Shown one piece after another: positions 39,094-48,497 of a DNA stretch of 64,000 nucleotides. The number at the start of each line of letters is the position of its first letter. The stretch's first letter is position 1. This stretch comes from Aquiflexum balticum DSM 16537. Lineage in GTDB: Bacteria > Bacteroidota > Bacteroidia > Cytophagales > Cyclobacteriaceae. The stretch is taken from the NCBI RefSeq assembly GCF_900176595.1, contig NZ_LT838813.1, positions 1,766,001-1,830,000 on the forward strand, given 5' to 3'. Made by a program: the position numbers and the translations under genes. Under the pieces are notes generated by a model. It saw only the letters and a list, made by a program, of their open reading frames with translations, had not been told where the DNA came from and searched no databases.

Positions 39094-39579
39094 ATGAGAG
39101 AGAATGCGGTAATGAAAACCCCATTGGGGAATGTATGGGTTGAAGTTTGGGATGGATATCTGCTTAAGCTTCAATTTACTGACCTTCCAGAGACAGATGA
39201 TTTTTTGGATGGCGTATTGATGGATGTCCGAATTCAGCTTGGTCTTTATTTTCAGGGTAAACAGAAGACTTTTGATATCCCTGTTGCCTTTGGAGGGACG
39301 GATTTCCAACATAAAGTCTGGATGGAAGTTAATAAAATTCCTTTCGGGGAAACTAGTACCTACGAGAAGATAGCAGCTAATCTTGGTAATCCGAATGCTG
39401 TAAGGGCTGTTGGAACTGCTATAGGAGCCAATCCCATATTGGTGATGTTGCCTTGCCACAGGATTTTGGGAAAGTATGGTCAATTGACCGGCTATGCGGG
39501 AGGTCTTTGGAGAAAATCCCAATTGCTGGATCTGGAGCAAAAGAATAAAGTAGGGAAACAGGTTCAAATACAGTTTTAA
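39094..39579 (+). CDS. ogt: Methylated-DNA--protein-cysteine methyltransferase
   Basis: A 161-residue suicide repair protein. The active site reads VMLPCHRILG with acceptor Cys121. The helix-turn-helix with its arginine finger (EKIAANLGNPNAVRAVGTAIG) and the Asn hinge (GANPI) are present. It removes O6-alkyl groups from guanine. Met7 is an alternative start. It is of normal Ogt length and followed by a strong terminator. Confidence 0.95.
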   Translation: MRENAVMKTPLGNVWVEVWDGYLLKLQFTDLPETDDFLDGVLMDVRIQLGLYFQGKQKTFDIPVAFGGTDFQHKVWMEVNKIPFGETSTYEKIAANLGNPNAVRAVGTAIGANPILVMLPCHRILGKYGQLTGYAGGLWRKSQLLDLEQKNKVGKQVQIQF

Positions 39580-39625
39580 TCTTATCGGGAAGAGTTTTAA
39601 GTTGTTAACGAAGCTTATAGAGATC

Positions 39626-39662
39626 AAAAGCCAAGTCTGAAGTTTCAGGCTTGGCTTTTTTA
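39626..39662 (+). terminator. Terminator downstream of ogt
   Basis: AAAAGCCAAG (39626-39635) pairs with CTTGGCTTTT (39649-39658), with an inner CTGAA/TTCAG helix, and runs on in T. The A-rich left flank makes it plausible in both directions. Confidence 0.88.
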
Positions 39663-39710
39663 TTTTATATTTCCTGTATAATTCTTTGATTTTTATAATC
39701 TCATATTAAT

Positions 39711-40172
39711 ATGTCCGACGTTCAAATAATTGACTTTAATCCGACTCTCCAGTCCCATTTTGAAAGTATCAACAAGCAATGGGTGGAAAAATATTTTACT
39801 TTGGAGTCTTTTGACCTGGCACAATTGGAGAATCCTGATGAGAATATCCTTGCAAAAGGAGGCGCCATCCTGTTTGCAAAAGAAGGTGAAAAAATCATTG
39901 GGACAGTCGGTTTGCTTAAAGTGGAAGATGGAGTATTTGAAATGGTCAAAATGGGTGTAATACCAGAAGCCCAGGGAAGAAAAGTCGGAAAATTGCTTGC
40001 GATGGCTGTCTTGGAAAAAGCAAAAACATTTGGGGCAAATAAGGTGATTCTATATACCAACAGTAAACTTGAAGCAGCCTTGAATTTGTATAGAAAAATT
40101 GGTTTTCGGGAATCTGTACCAGAATGTGGGAAGTACAGCCGATGTGATATTAAAATGGAAATTGAATTATGA
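39711..40172 (+). CDS. GNAT-family N-acetyltransferase
   Basis: A 153-residue GNAT protein. The acetyl-CoA binding motif A is MVKMGVIPEAQGRKVGKLLAMAVLEKA (Q-G-R-K-V-G loop), followed by VILYTNSKLEAALNLYRKIGF (motif B). The N-terminal portion is diverse, as usual for substrate choice. It overlaps the next GNAT gene by four bases, so the two are coexpressed. The substrate is unknown. Confidence 0.92.
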   Translation: MSDVQIIDFNPTLQSHFESINKQWVEKYFTLESFDLAQLENPDENILAKGGAILFAKEGEKIIGTVGLLKVEDGVFEMVKMGVIPEAQGRKVGKLLAMAVLEKAKTFGANKVILYTNSKLEAALNLYRKIGFRESVPECGKYSRCDIKMEIEL

Positions 40173-40609
40173 CTGAAATAAAGATCAGAAAAGGCACAAT
40201 CAGGGAAGTGGTGGAATTGAGTCAAAAAGTCACAGAGTTTTATCAGCCCTATTCCGAAAAAACCTATGAAGAAAGGCTTTCAGGAACCCAATATTTAATA
40301 TTAATAGCAGAAGTTGATGGCAAGCCCGTCGGTTTTAAGGTGGGATACCAAAGATATAGTCATGATGTTTTTTATTCCTGGATGGGCGGGGTATTGAATG
40401 AGTATCGAAGAAAAGGCATTGCGACCAAACTTGCCAATGAACAAGAAGCATGGGCAAAGAACCAAGGATTTACCAAAGTGGTGTTTAAAACCAGAAATAA
40501 GTTGACAAAAATGATTCATTTTGGAATCAACAGGGGATTTATGATTGTCGATCTCATCAAAAAAGGGAAATTAGAAGATTATAGGATAGTGATGGAAAAA
40601 ATGCTTTGA
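40169..40609 (+). CDS. GNAT-family N-acetyltransferase, second of a coupled pair
   Basis: A 146-residue GNAT protein with motif A GGVLNEYRRKGIATKLANEQEAWA and motif B region VVFKTRNKLTKMIHFGINRGF. It starts within the stop of the upstream GNAT gene (ATGA). The two share the fold but little sequence, so they are not a recent duplication. Substrate unknown. Confidence 0.92.
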   Translation: MTEIKIRKGTIREVVELSQKVTEFYQPYSEKTYEERLSGTQYLILIAEVDGKPVGFKVGYQRYSHDVFYSWMGGVLNEYRRKGIATKLANEQEAWAKNQGFTKVVFKTRNKLTKMIHFGINRGFMIVDLIKKGKLEDYRIVMEKML

Positions 40610-40778
40610 GAGTAGTGAAAGTACAATGAAGGAAGTACCAAGCAGTAAACAGAGAAAAGGTATATCAAACTAAAGCAATTTGCCTTGACGGCCCTAAAAC
40701 TTTACGGACCAAAAGGGCTCCTTTAGGTTTTGTCCTTCCAAATCAAATAGGAATTTAGCCATTTCCCCCTTTTTCCTA
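40610..40778. other. Short intergenic region with decayed repeat wording
   Basis: Between the GNAT pair and the queE promoter lies GTAGTGAAAGTACAATGAAG followed by GAAGTACCAAG, similar in wording to the GTACTTGGTACTTGG sequence at 22.7 kb on the other strand. The remainder (GCCCTAAAACTTTACGG and AAAGGGCTCCTTTAGG) has only short complementarity. No gene. Confidence 0.35.
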
Positions 40779-40786
40779 TACCTTTG
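40779..40786 (+). promoter_or_regulatory. Candidate -7 box of queE
   Basis: TACCTTTG is identical to the -7 boxes of the tRNA-Leu and second rRNA promoters in this window. An imperfect -33 (TTTAG) lies near 40754-40758. It would start a transcript about 50 bases before the queE ATG, including the riboswitch-like hairpin. Confidence 0.6.
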
Positions 40787-40813
40787 CAATCCAAATTTCA
40801 AATTTTATCACTC

Positions 40814-40844
40814 AGCGGTTCAATTACCCGCTTTATCAAAAATT
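40814..40844 (+). ncRNA. preQ1-I-like riboswitch aptamer (candidate)
   Basis: A 5-bp stem AGCGG (40814-40818) with CCGCT (40828-40832) encloses the loop TTCAATTAC. It is followed by TTATC, five A and then TT directly before the queE ATG at 40845. The order GG-UUC-N4-AC-CC-stem-A-rich-tail is that of the preQ1-I aptamer. Loop AAUU (40822-40825) could pair with tail AAUU (40841-40844) as the pseudoknot, which would mask the start codon region. The loop between UUC and AC is one base shorter than in the Bacillus form as I remember it. queE makes a precursor of preQ1, so feedback makes sense. Confidence 0.55.
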
Positions 40845-41474
40845 ATGGAAAATATCATAAAAGAAGTTAAGTCAGGGATAAAACTCCCTCTGATGGAGGC
40901 ATTTTATACCATTCAAGGGGAAGGCATGCACTCAGGAACTGCGGCATATTTTATAAGGCTTGGAGGCTGTGATGTGGGTTGTGTATGGTGTGATGTCAAA
41001 GAATCATGGGATGTTTCCAAGTGGCCGGAAGTAGACATAGAAGATATTGTTGATTCTGCTTTAGAATATCCCGGAAGATTGGTCGTTATTACCGGTGGTG
41101 AACCTTTAATGCATGATTTAGGGCCTTTGACCAAATTATTGAAAGAAAAAGGTTTTGTCACCAATATTGAAACATCAGGTGTTTACCCTGTAACAGGAGA
41201 GTTTGATTGGATTTGCTTTTCACCCAAAAAGTTTAAAAAACCACATCCAAGCATCTATGAACTTGCGGACGAATTGAAAGTAGTCATATACCATCAATCA
41301 GATTTTGCCTTTGCAGAAAAACACGCCGAGAAGGTGAAAGAATCCTGTAAAAAGCTACTTCAACCAGAATGGAGCAAAAAAGACAGAATGACGGAGCATA
41401 TTATAAATTATGTTAAATCTTCTCCAAATTGGAAAATATCGCTTCAAACTCATAAATTTATGGACATCCCTTAA
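40845..41474 (+). CDS. queE: 7-carboxy-7-deazaguanine synthase
   Basis: A 209-residue radical SAM enzyme. The cluster motif is GGCDVGCVWCD: Cys42, Cys46, Cys49 (C-x3-C-x2-C). MEAFYTIQGEGMHSGTAAYFIRLGG and VVITGGEPLMHDLGPL are characteristic of QueE. It converts 6-carboxytetrahydropterin, the QueD product, to CDG on the way to preQ1 and queuosine. QueD lies 8.4 kb downstream. It ends four bases before the OmpA-family gene. A riboswitch-like leader precedes it. Confidence 0.95.
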   Translation: MENIIKEVKSGIKLPLMEAFYTIQGEGMHSGTAAYFIRLGGCDVGCVWCDVKESWDVSKWPEVDIEDIVDSALEYPGRLVVITGGEPLMHDLGPLTKLLKEKGFVTNIETSGVYPVTGEFDWICFSPKKFKKPHPSIYELADELKVVIYHQSDFAFAEKHAEKVKESCKKLLQPEWSKKDRMTEHIINYVKSSPNWKISLQTHKFMDIP

Positions 41475-41478
41475 TCCC

Positions 41479-43407
41479 ATGAAGATATCTGCTATTTTAT
41501 TACTGATGTTTTGGCTTGTCTATACTGCAAATGGGCAGAGCTATTCCATCATTGATAGCAAGGCAATCAAATTACATCAAGAGGGAGATGAATTGGTTCA
41601 AAAGAGGCAGTATGATGAGGCAATTTTGAAATATCAGGCATCCATTCAAAGAGAAGCAGGATTTTTGGAATCGTACCTTAAATTGGGGCGGGTATTACTG
41701 ACTAAAGGAGAACCTGAAGAAGCATTGGCAATTTCCGGTAAAGGACAAGCCCGGGCTGCAAGATCCGCCAAAGCCACCAATCAGCTCAAAGGAGAATTTC
41801 ATTGGCTTAATTTACATTGTAATTTGGCGATTGGTGATTTTCATCAAGCCATTAGCCAATTTAGGATGGCGGATAATCTGCTCGATGGGAGTTTCAAAAA
41901 AACCATTGATTACAGAGAAACCAACTTGCAGATCAATTTTTTGGAAAAACAATTGGAAAAGGTCCTTTCGATAGAAAAGGAAATTTTGCCTGATCCGCTG
42001 AATCAATTCAAACTTCAATATTTTCCTGTTTTGACAGCGGATAGTAAGAAGATCATATTTGTAAAAAGAGATGGATTACAGAATCACGAACATGAAGATA
42101 TTTTTGTCAGCTATTATTCGGAAGAGGACAGTATTTGGTCCAGACCGGTAGGTATTTCAAATAATATTAATACAAATTACAACGAAGGAACCTGCACCAT
42201 TTCTGCTGATGGGAACATTCTTATTTTTTCCTCCTGCGAAACTCCGGATTCTTTGGGAGATTGTGATCTTTATATTGCTTACAAAATCAACGATACCTGG
42301 CAACGACCTGTCAACATGGGTAAAAATGTTAATTCGAGGTTTTGGGATTCCCAGCCGTCTCTTTCGGCGGATGGCAGAATTATGTTTTTTTCATCTAACC
42401 GTCGGGGCGGCTATGGAGGAAATGATATTTATTACACCCTCAGGATGCCGGACGGTTCTTGGTCTGAGGCCATCAACCTCGGCTCCAAAATCAATTCCTC
42501 CAAAGATGAAGTTTCACCTTTTATTTATTTCAATAACGAGATATTGTTTTTTGCGTCCAAAGGCCATAGGGGATTCGGTGGCATGGATTTATTTGTTTCC
42601 AGGGTGGTTAAAGGAGAATTTACAGAACCTGAAAATATGGGATATCCCATCAATGATCACCTGGATCAATATTCCTTGTTTATTACGGCTCAAAGAGATT
42701 TCGCGTATTATACAGAGAGCACTTACTTGGGAAACAGTGTCGAAAGATCTTTTATTTACCGGTTTGAATTCCCCAAAGAAATTGCACTGGGTGAAAGATT
42801 GGTAGTGACTCAAGGCAAGGTTTTGAATGGAAAAACGGGAGAGCCCATTGATGCCAGACTGTCATTGGTCAGTCTAAGCAATGACAGCACATTGTATGAA
42901 TTCCGTTCGGATGGAAAAACGGGTGATTTTATGATGCTCTATCCTGACAAATCTTTTTCAGGTTTGTACGTGGAGAAAAAAGGCTATTTGCCGAAAATCT
43001 ATAATGTTGAAAAAGACAATCTGAAGAATCAGGATAATCTTTTGGTGACTTTAATCCCCATAGCATCCGGTGAGGAGTTTGTATTTGAAAATATCTTCTT
43101 TGATTTTGACAAAGATGAACTGAAGCCTGAATCCATGAGCTCATTGAAAAGGTTACTGACTTTCCTGGATGAGAACCCAAAAGTTTCTATTAATATCATC
43201 GGTCACACTGATAATGTTGGGAATGCTTCTTACAATGAAATCTTGAGCAAGAGAAGGGCTGAAAGTGTCAGGGATTATTTGTTGAAATCCGGTATAAATG
43301 ATCAAAGAGTTGCGGCTATCGGAAAAGGCCAAGGTGAACCAATGGTACCAAACGATTCAGCAGAAAACAGAGCCTTGAATAGAAGAATTACAGTTTCAAT
43401 CCAATGA
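41479..43407 (+). CDS. OmpA-family protein with TPR and beta-propeller, PorE-like architecture
   Basis: A 642-residue protein from the ATG at 41479, four bases after queE. Signal peptide to TANGQ (about residue 20), no lipobox Cys. Order of domains: TPR-like helices (about 25-150), PD40-type propeller blades (about 195-430, with LSADGRIMFFSSNRRGGYGGNDIYY-type repeats), a carboxypeptidase-regulatory-like domain (about 440-530) and an OmpA peptidoglycan-binding domain (about 545-642, with IIGHTDNVGNASYNEILSKRRAESV). This is the architecture of PorE, which links the type IX machinery to peptidoglycan, but paralogues of this shape are frequent in the phylum. PorE itself is a lipoprotein, this is not. 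Confidence 0.88.
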   Translation: MKISAILLLMFWLVYTANGQSYSIIDSKAIKLHQEGDELVQKRQYDEAILKYQASIQREAGFLESYLKLGRVLLTKGEPEEALAISGKGQARAARSAKATNQLKGEFHWLNLHCNLAIGDFHQAISQFRMADNLLDGSFKKTIDYRETNLQINFLEKQLEKVLSIEKEILPDPLNQFKLQYFPVLTADSKKIIFVKRDGLQNHEHEDIFVSYYSEEDSIWSRPVGISNNINTNYNEGTCTISADGNILIFSSCETPDSLGDCDLYIAYKINDTWQRPVNMGKNVNSRFWDSQPSLSADGRIMFFSSNRRGGYGGNDIYYTLRMPDGSWSEAINLGSKINSSKDEVSPFIYFNNEILFFASKGHRGFGGMDLFVSRVVKGEFTEPENMGYPINDHLDQYSLFITAQRDFAYYTESTYLGNSVERSFIYRFEFPKEIALGERLVVTQGKVLNGKTGEPIDARLSLVSLSNDSTLYEFRSDGKTGDFMMLYPDKSFSGLYVEKKGYLPKIYNVEKDNLKNQDNLLVTLIPIASGEEFVFENIFFDFDKDELKPESMSSLKRLLTFLDENPKVSINIIGHTDNVGNASYNEILSKRRAESVRDYLLKSGINDQRVAAIGKGQGEPMVPNDSAENRALNRRITVSIQ

Positions 43408-43940
43408 TCTATTATCATAGTTAAAATCTCAACTTTTTGTTAAAACCGATTTATTAGTATTATATTTTATTTGAAAAATACAATATAATTGAATTATTTT
43501 TGAAATTATTTAATTTTAATTACAAAATCAATCTCGGTACATTTTCTTTTATATGAAATACGCTTTAGTATATTCTAATAATTAAATAATAACTTAGAAA
43601 AGTTATGATTATGAGGCTGATGACAAGAGATTTATAGAATGGACAAAATGGCTTTTGACAGAATTCAAGGCAGAATTCATTAGATTAAAGGAGAATTTTG
43701 GAAAATTTATCGATTTTAATAAAAAAAATTAAATTTTGTAAAAATTACATTTTTAGAATAAAAAATAATTAATATCTGAATTTATCTATAATAAATCGAT
43801 AATTGTTTTAAAATATTAAATAAAACAGAATAATTTAAAATAATTCAAAAAATTTAATTTTTATTATTTTTTTAAATCTTATTGTAATATTTAAAGATAA
43901 AGGATAAAATTGGATTAAATTATTTGCTTGTCACCAAATT
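43408..43940. other. Very AT-rich region upstream of susC
   Basis: 533 bases without a gene. From about 43740 to 43920 it is almost pure A/T; for example, only about four of the 60 bases in 43801-43860 are G or C. A -7-like TATTTTTG (43496-43503) with TTTG at 43471-43474 lies far upstream of the start of susC. Short frames of 10-14 codons (43553, 43604, 43639) look accidental. The region may hold the susC promoter and a long AT-rich leader. Confidence 0.6.
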
Positions 43941-46900
43941 ATGAGGAAAATTTTACTGATCAAGTCAATACTTGTATTGATACTCTCAACTGCGTTTGCG
44001 CAGGACCGGATTGTGTCCGGTACTGTCATATCGGCTGAGGATGGATTTCCTATTCCTGGTGTCACAATTCTGGTAAAAGGAACCATGATCGGTACCGCGA
44101 CAGATTTGGAAGGTAATTATTCATTGAGCGTCCCTTTTGAAAATAATATCCTGGTTTTCCGTTTTATAGGATCATTCACAGAAGAAGCGCTGATCGATAA
44201 CCGCTCCCAAATCAATATCTCGCTTCGACCTGACACAAAAAATCTGGAAGAATTTGTAGTCACCGGCTACAGCGTTCAACCAAAAAGAGAAGTCACAGGA
44301 GCAGTATCTTCTGTAAAGGGCGAGATCATAGCAAATCTTCCCATGCAATCTTTTGACCGGGCATTACAGGGACGTGCAGCTGGCGTTCAAGTAGCTTCTG
44401 CCAATGGTCTTCCCGGAGGTGCGGTCAATATCAGGATCAGAGGCACAGGTTCTATCAATGCCGGAAATGAGCCACTTTACATTGTAGACGGCGTTCAGAT
44501 CAATGCAAGGGACGATGCCGCATTTACACAATCCAATCCATTGGCATTTTTGAATACCAATGATATAGAATCCATTGAAATATTAAAAGATGCTGCTTCA
44601 GCTGCTATTTATGGAGCTCAGGCAGCCAATGGTGTAGTTATCATCACCACTAAAAAAGGGAAGCAAGGGAAAGCACAGTTCACCTTCAATGCATTTGGGG
44701 GCAGCAGTCAGCCATTGAAATATATGGATGTGTACAATTCCCAAGAATGGTATGAACTGAGAAAAGAATCATGGGTCAATGCGGGAAATGCAATTCCTGA
44801 AGCCAATACTTTAAATAATATGGGGATTCTCCCTAGCAATTGGCAGAGTTTAAGTCCTGAAGAATTGGATGCGGTAGCAGGGAATTTATCCACTTATGAT
44901 TGGCAGCGTGAGGTGATGGGCACTGGAAACCTTCAAAATTATGAGATGTCCATCGCCGGAGGTGACGAAAGAACGCTTTTTAGGGTTTCGGGTTCATACA
45001 ATTATCAGGAAAGTACATTTAGCCCCGTTGATTTTGAAAGAGGAACGCTGTTGTTTTCATTGAGTCATCAAGTGAATTCCAAACTCAGGATTGAAAATAA
45101 TTTAAATTTATCTTCATTCAGTCAGGATATACCATTCAGCACTTCAGGCTCTTTTTTGGGTAACCCGGCTTTTGCATCCTCATTGATCCTTCCGCACAAT
45201 GCCATTTACAATGAAGATGGATCATTCAATACCAACATTGCAGGTGTCTTAAATCAGAATGTTGTCATGGTGAATAAATACAATTCAGGTCACCAAAGAA
45301 CCAATACTATAGTAGGCAGCCTAGCTGCCAACTATCAGATTCTTGAAAATCTCACTTTCCGTTCTATGTTTGGGTTGGATTATAGGTTATTGCAAGGAGA
45401 GCAATTCAGAGATCCAAGAACTCCTGATGGCGCCGGAGTACAGGGCAGAGCTTCTACCCAATCCAATTGGAATGTAAACTTTATCACGACACAGACTTTA
45501 AATTGGTCAAAGACTTTAGCATTAGATCACCATATTGCTTTATTGGGAGGTTTTGAATACAGATCGGAGACCAATGAAAGTCTCCGTGGATCTGCTATAG
45601 GCTTTCCTTCCTATGAATTCAGAACCATTCAGTCAGGAGCAACACCTGAGACCTTATCCAGTTATTGGTCCGGTTATAGAAGGGCGGGTGCATTTGCATC
45701 TTTCAATTACGATTTCAAGAAAAAATATATGCTTACCATCACAGGTAGGTATGATGGGTCTTCCCGATTTGGAGTAGATACCCAATATGGGTTTTTCCCA
45801 TCAATCAGATTCGGATGGTTTATCAAAGATGAGGCATTTTTGAGAGATTCGGAGGTAATATCTGAATTGAAAATCCGGGCATCCATAGGAAAAACAGGAA
45901 ACGATCAGATCGGTAATTTTTCGGCAAGAGGGTTATTTGGTGCTGAAGGAAATTATTCCGGTTCAGGTGGGATCAGACCTATTGGTCTGGAAAACCGTAA
46001 TCTCAGTTGGGAAATCAACCAATCCACCAATTTTGGCGTCGATTATGGATTTTTCGGAAATAAGCTCACCGGTTCAATAGACCTTTTTAATAGACGGTCA
46101 ATGAATCTATTACTGGATTTGCCTGTCATTGCTGTTAACGGATTTTCATCTGTTACTTCCAACGTTGGAGAACTGGTAAATAGAGGAATTGAATTGGAAC
46201 TTTCTTCTACCCTCGTTGATAAAGGAAGCTTCAGATGGAATACCAGTTTTAATTACACCTACATACAAAATGAAATTACCAAACTGTATGATGGGAATCA
46301 ATTTTTGCCTTCAGATCCATCCATTGCGGTGGGATATTCTTTGGGGACACATTTTACCCAACAATATGCAGGAGTAAATCCGGCAACAGGTCGGCCAATG
46401 TGGTACGATATCAATGGAGATATTACCTATCAGCCAAGGGCAGAGGATAGAGTCCATTTAGGTAATTCTCTTCCAAGCCATTTTGGGGGATTTCAAAATG
46501 CATTTTATTTCAAAGGTTTTGAAGCTATAGTGTTTTTCAATTATGAATATGGTAGGGTAATCACTGATGGTCAGTTTAATTCACTGAGAGAAAACGGTAC
46601 CAGATTAACTACCAATGCGCTACGGGAAGTAGCAGATAGAAGATGGACCACTCCCGGTCAGATAACTGATATTCCAAGACCATATGTAGGCGGACCTGAA
46701 GTTAGATCCGTCAATATGAATACAGGTTCATCTGTGTTGCTGAAAGCTGATTATATCAGACTAAAACAGTTGACTTTGGCTTATAACTTCAATCCTGAAC
46801 TGATTAAAGGATTGGGGCTTTCTGCTGTAAGGGTTTTTGCCCAAGGTATCAATCTTTGGACGTATTCTGAGTTTCCTGGCTATGATCCGGAATTTTTGGG

Positions 46901-46964
46901 AAGCGGTACAGGGATTATTCCTCAGACAAAAAATTATACAATTGGTATTCAGGCAGGGTTTTGA
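43941..46964 (+). CDS. SusC/RagA-family TonB-dependent outer membrane transporter
   Basis: A 1007-residue protein: signal peptide (to AFAQD, about residue 21), carboxypeptidase-regulatory-like domain (about 23-100, GFPIPGVTILVKGTMIGTATDLEG), a TonB-box-like stretch, a plug domain (about 115-235, AAGVQVASANGLPGGAVNIRIRGTGSI and ASAAIYGAQAANGVVIITTKKG) and a 22-strand barrel to the aromatic C-terminus (TIGIQAGF). No STN domain, so no direct anti-sigma signalling. It forms the barrel of a nutrient importer with the SusD protein 14 bases downstream. The cargo is not evident: no glycosidase, sulfatase or peptidase is adjacent. Confidence 0.96.
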   Translation: MRKILLIKSILVLILSTAFAQDRIVSGTVISAEDGFPIPGVTILVKGTMIGTATDLEGNYSLSVPFENNILVFRFIGSFTEEALIDNRSQINISLRPDTKNLEEFVVTGYSVQPKREVTGAVSSVKGEIIANLPMQSFDRALQGRAAGVQVASANGLPGGAVNIRIRGTGSINAGNEPLYIVDGVQINARDDAAFTQSNPLAFLNTNDIESIEILKDAASAAIYGAQAANGVVIITTKKGKQGKAQFTFNAFGGSSQPLKYMDVYNSQEWYELRKESWVNAGNAIPEANTLNNMGILPSNWQSLSPEELDAVAGNLSTYDWQREVMGTGNLQNYEMSIAGGDERTLFRVSGSYNYQESTFSPVDFERGTLLFSLSHQVNSKLRIENNLNLSSFSQDIPFSTSGSFLGNPAFASSLILPHNAIYNEDGSFNTNIAGVLNQNVVMVNKYNSGHQRTNTIVGSLAANYQILENLTFRSMFGLDYRLLQGEQFRDPRTPDGAGVQGRASTQSNWNVNFITTQTLNWSKTLALDHHIALLGGFEYRSETNESLRGSAIGFPSYEFRTIQSGATPETLSSYWSGYRRAGAFASFNYDFKKKYMLTITGRYDGSSRFGVDTQYGFFPSIRFGWFIKDEAFLRDSEVISELKIRASIGKTGNDQIGNFSARGLFGAEGNYSGSGGIRPIGLENRNLSWEINQSTNFGVDYGFFGNKLTGSIDLFNRRSMNLLLDLPVIAVNGFSSVTSNVGELVNRGIELELSSTLVDKGSFRWNTSFNYTYIQNEITKLYDGNQFLPSDPSIAVGYSLGTHFTQQYAGVNPATGRPMWYDINGDITYQPRAEDRVHLGNSLPSHFGGFQNAFYFKGFEAIVFFNYEYGRVITDGQFNSLRENGTRLTTNALREVADRRWTTPGQITDIPRPYVGGPEVRSVNMNTGSSVLLKADYIRLKQLTLAYNFNPELIKGLGLSAVRVFAQGINLWTYSEFPGYDPEFLGSGTGIIPQTKNYTIGIQAGF

Positions 46965-46978
46965 TTTGAAAAGGAATT

Positions 46979-48484
46979 ATGAAAATCATAAAAAAATATA
47001 ATTGGAGGTTTTATATTCTGGCATTTTTTGCTGCTTCGGTATTGGTTTCCTGTGATGGTCTCCTTGAGGTAAATCCCAGACAATCCATAGAAGGTTCGGA
47101 TGCATTGAATTCTCCTGAAAATATAGAAGCTGCATTGAAATCTCCCTATGCAAGATTACGATCTGTAAATGCCTATGGTAGAAACCTTATGGCTTTTGGT
47201 GATGCTTTGGCCGACAATGGCTTAGCCACCAACAATTCAGGAAGGCTTCTCAATGAAGCAAGGAACCAACCTTATTTTCATTATACCCATTGGACAAATT
47301 TTTATTTTGGGATCAACGAGGTGAATTTGATTTTGGAAGCTATTCCGGAAATCCAAAGTATACCTGCCGTTTCACAAAATACCAAAAACAGATGGGAAGG
47401 AGAAGCCAAATTTTTGAGGGCACTTTTTTATTTTGATTTGGTAAAAGCATATGCCTATATGCCTGGGGTAATTGTCCCGGAGTTGGATAAAGGAGGTATT
47501 CCTTTGGTACTTGAAGGAGTCAGTACATCCGATATTGAGACAGCACTGAACAGGCAGCCTGCCAGGTCAACTGTAGCGGAAATTTATGCTCAGATTTATA
47601 AGGATTTGGAAGATGCCATAAGGCTATTGGATGACAGCAGGGGAGTACAATTTGCTTCGGAATCTGCTGCCAGAGCCCTTTTTTCCAGAGTTGCTCTGTA
47701 CAATCAAGATTGGGGAAGAGCCGTTACGGAATCTACAGCAGTGTGGCTTTCTTCGAGAGGTAAATTCCTGGAAGGTGAAGATTATATATCCGGTTGGAGA
47801 GTGTCAGTACATCCCGAATCCATATTTGACCTTAGATTTGAAAACGCCTCAGAAAGCAATGGCACAAATGAGTCCATTCAATCCACCTATACAACCATCA
47901 GAAATCTTGAAAATTTAGCACAAGTCGGAGGTTGGGGCGACTTTATACCCACTCCGGTTTTTGTCAATTTCATAGGTATAAAAGTTGCCGGCAGTGGGGC
48001 TGCACTGGAGATTAGTGACAGAGGGAATGATGTCAGAGCATTCCAATATGAAGCAGGTCCGGGAAGGGTACCGAATGGCACAGGCAAAAGAATTGAATGC
48101 ATCAAATTCGCATCCAAAAGTGGTTTTGCTTTTGGAGATAATATTCCGATCCTGAGAAAGTCAGAAATGATTCTTAATAGAATGGAAGCAAATTTTCACT
48201 TGGGAGAGGTTAGTTTGGCATTGGAGGACCTCAATAGGTTGAAAATTGCTAGGGGACTTGAAGAAGTGAATCTTGAAGGTGAGGAATTGCTTGAAGAAAT
48301 ATTGATAGAAAGAAGAAAAGAATTCGCTTTTGAAGGTCACCGTTTTTTCGATATTAAAAGATATGGAAAAGACATCATCAAACAGCAGGGAAATGTTGCA
48401 TTTACAGATTTCAGGATACTTGCCAACATCCCCCAAAATGAAGTTGATGGGAACAAAAATCTGGAACAAAACGCAGGATATTAA
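46979..48484 (+). CDS. SusD/RagB-family nutrient-binding lipoprotein
   Basis: A 501-residue lipoprotein (FFAASVLVSCDGLLEVNPRQS, Cys26) with the SusD helical/TPR scaffold and the C-terminal family signature LLEEILIERRKEFAFEGHRFFDIKRYG. It caps the SusC barrel at the cell surface and presents ligands. It follows susC closely and precedes a small lipoprotein gene. Ligand unknown; the lack of nearby enzymes leaves sugars and peptides open. Confidence 0.96.
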   Translation: MKIIKKYNWRFYILAFFAASVLVSCDGLLEVNPRQSIEGSDALNSPENIEAALKSPYARLRSVNAYGRNLMAFGDALADNGLATNNSGRLLNEARNQPYFHYTHWTNFYFGINEVNLILEAIPEIQSIPAVSQNTKNRWEGEAKFLRALFYFDLVKAYAYMPGVIVPELDKGGIPLVLEGVSTSDIETALNRQPARSTVAEIYAQIYKDLEDAIRLLDDSRGVQFASESAARALFSRVALYNQDWGRAVTESTAVWLSSRGKFLEGEDYISGWRVSVHPESIFDLRFENASESNGTNESIQSTYTTIRNLENLAQVGGWGDFIPTPVFVNFIGIKVAGSGAALEISDRGNDVRAFQYEAGPGRVPNGTGKRIECIKFASKSGFAFGDNIPILRKSEMILNRMEANFHLGEVSLALEDLNRLKIARGLEEVNLEGEELLEEILIERRKEFAFEGHRFFDIKRYGKDIIKQQGNVAFTDFRILANIPQNEVDGNKNLEQNAGY

Positions 48485-48497
48485 ATTAAGGTTACTT

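Noticed and set aside
39085..39627. 180-codon minus-strand frame antisense to ogt
   Set aside because: ogt has an unmistakable PCHR active site; the antisense frame shows no protein pattern.
42209..42805. 198-codon plus-strand frame inside the OmpA-family gene
   Set aside because: It is a shifted reading of the propeller repeats, with an unnatural Phe/Leu/Trp-rich composition.
43553..43684. Leader peptides of 10-14 codons upstream of susC
   Set aside because: Several tiny frames occur by chance in AT-rich DNA; none has codon bias, a stem or attenuator structure to support it.
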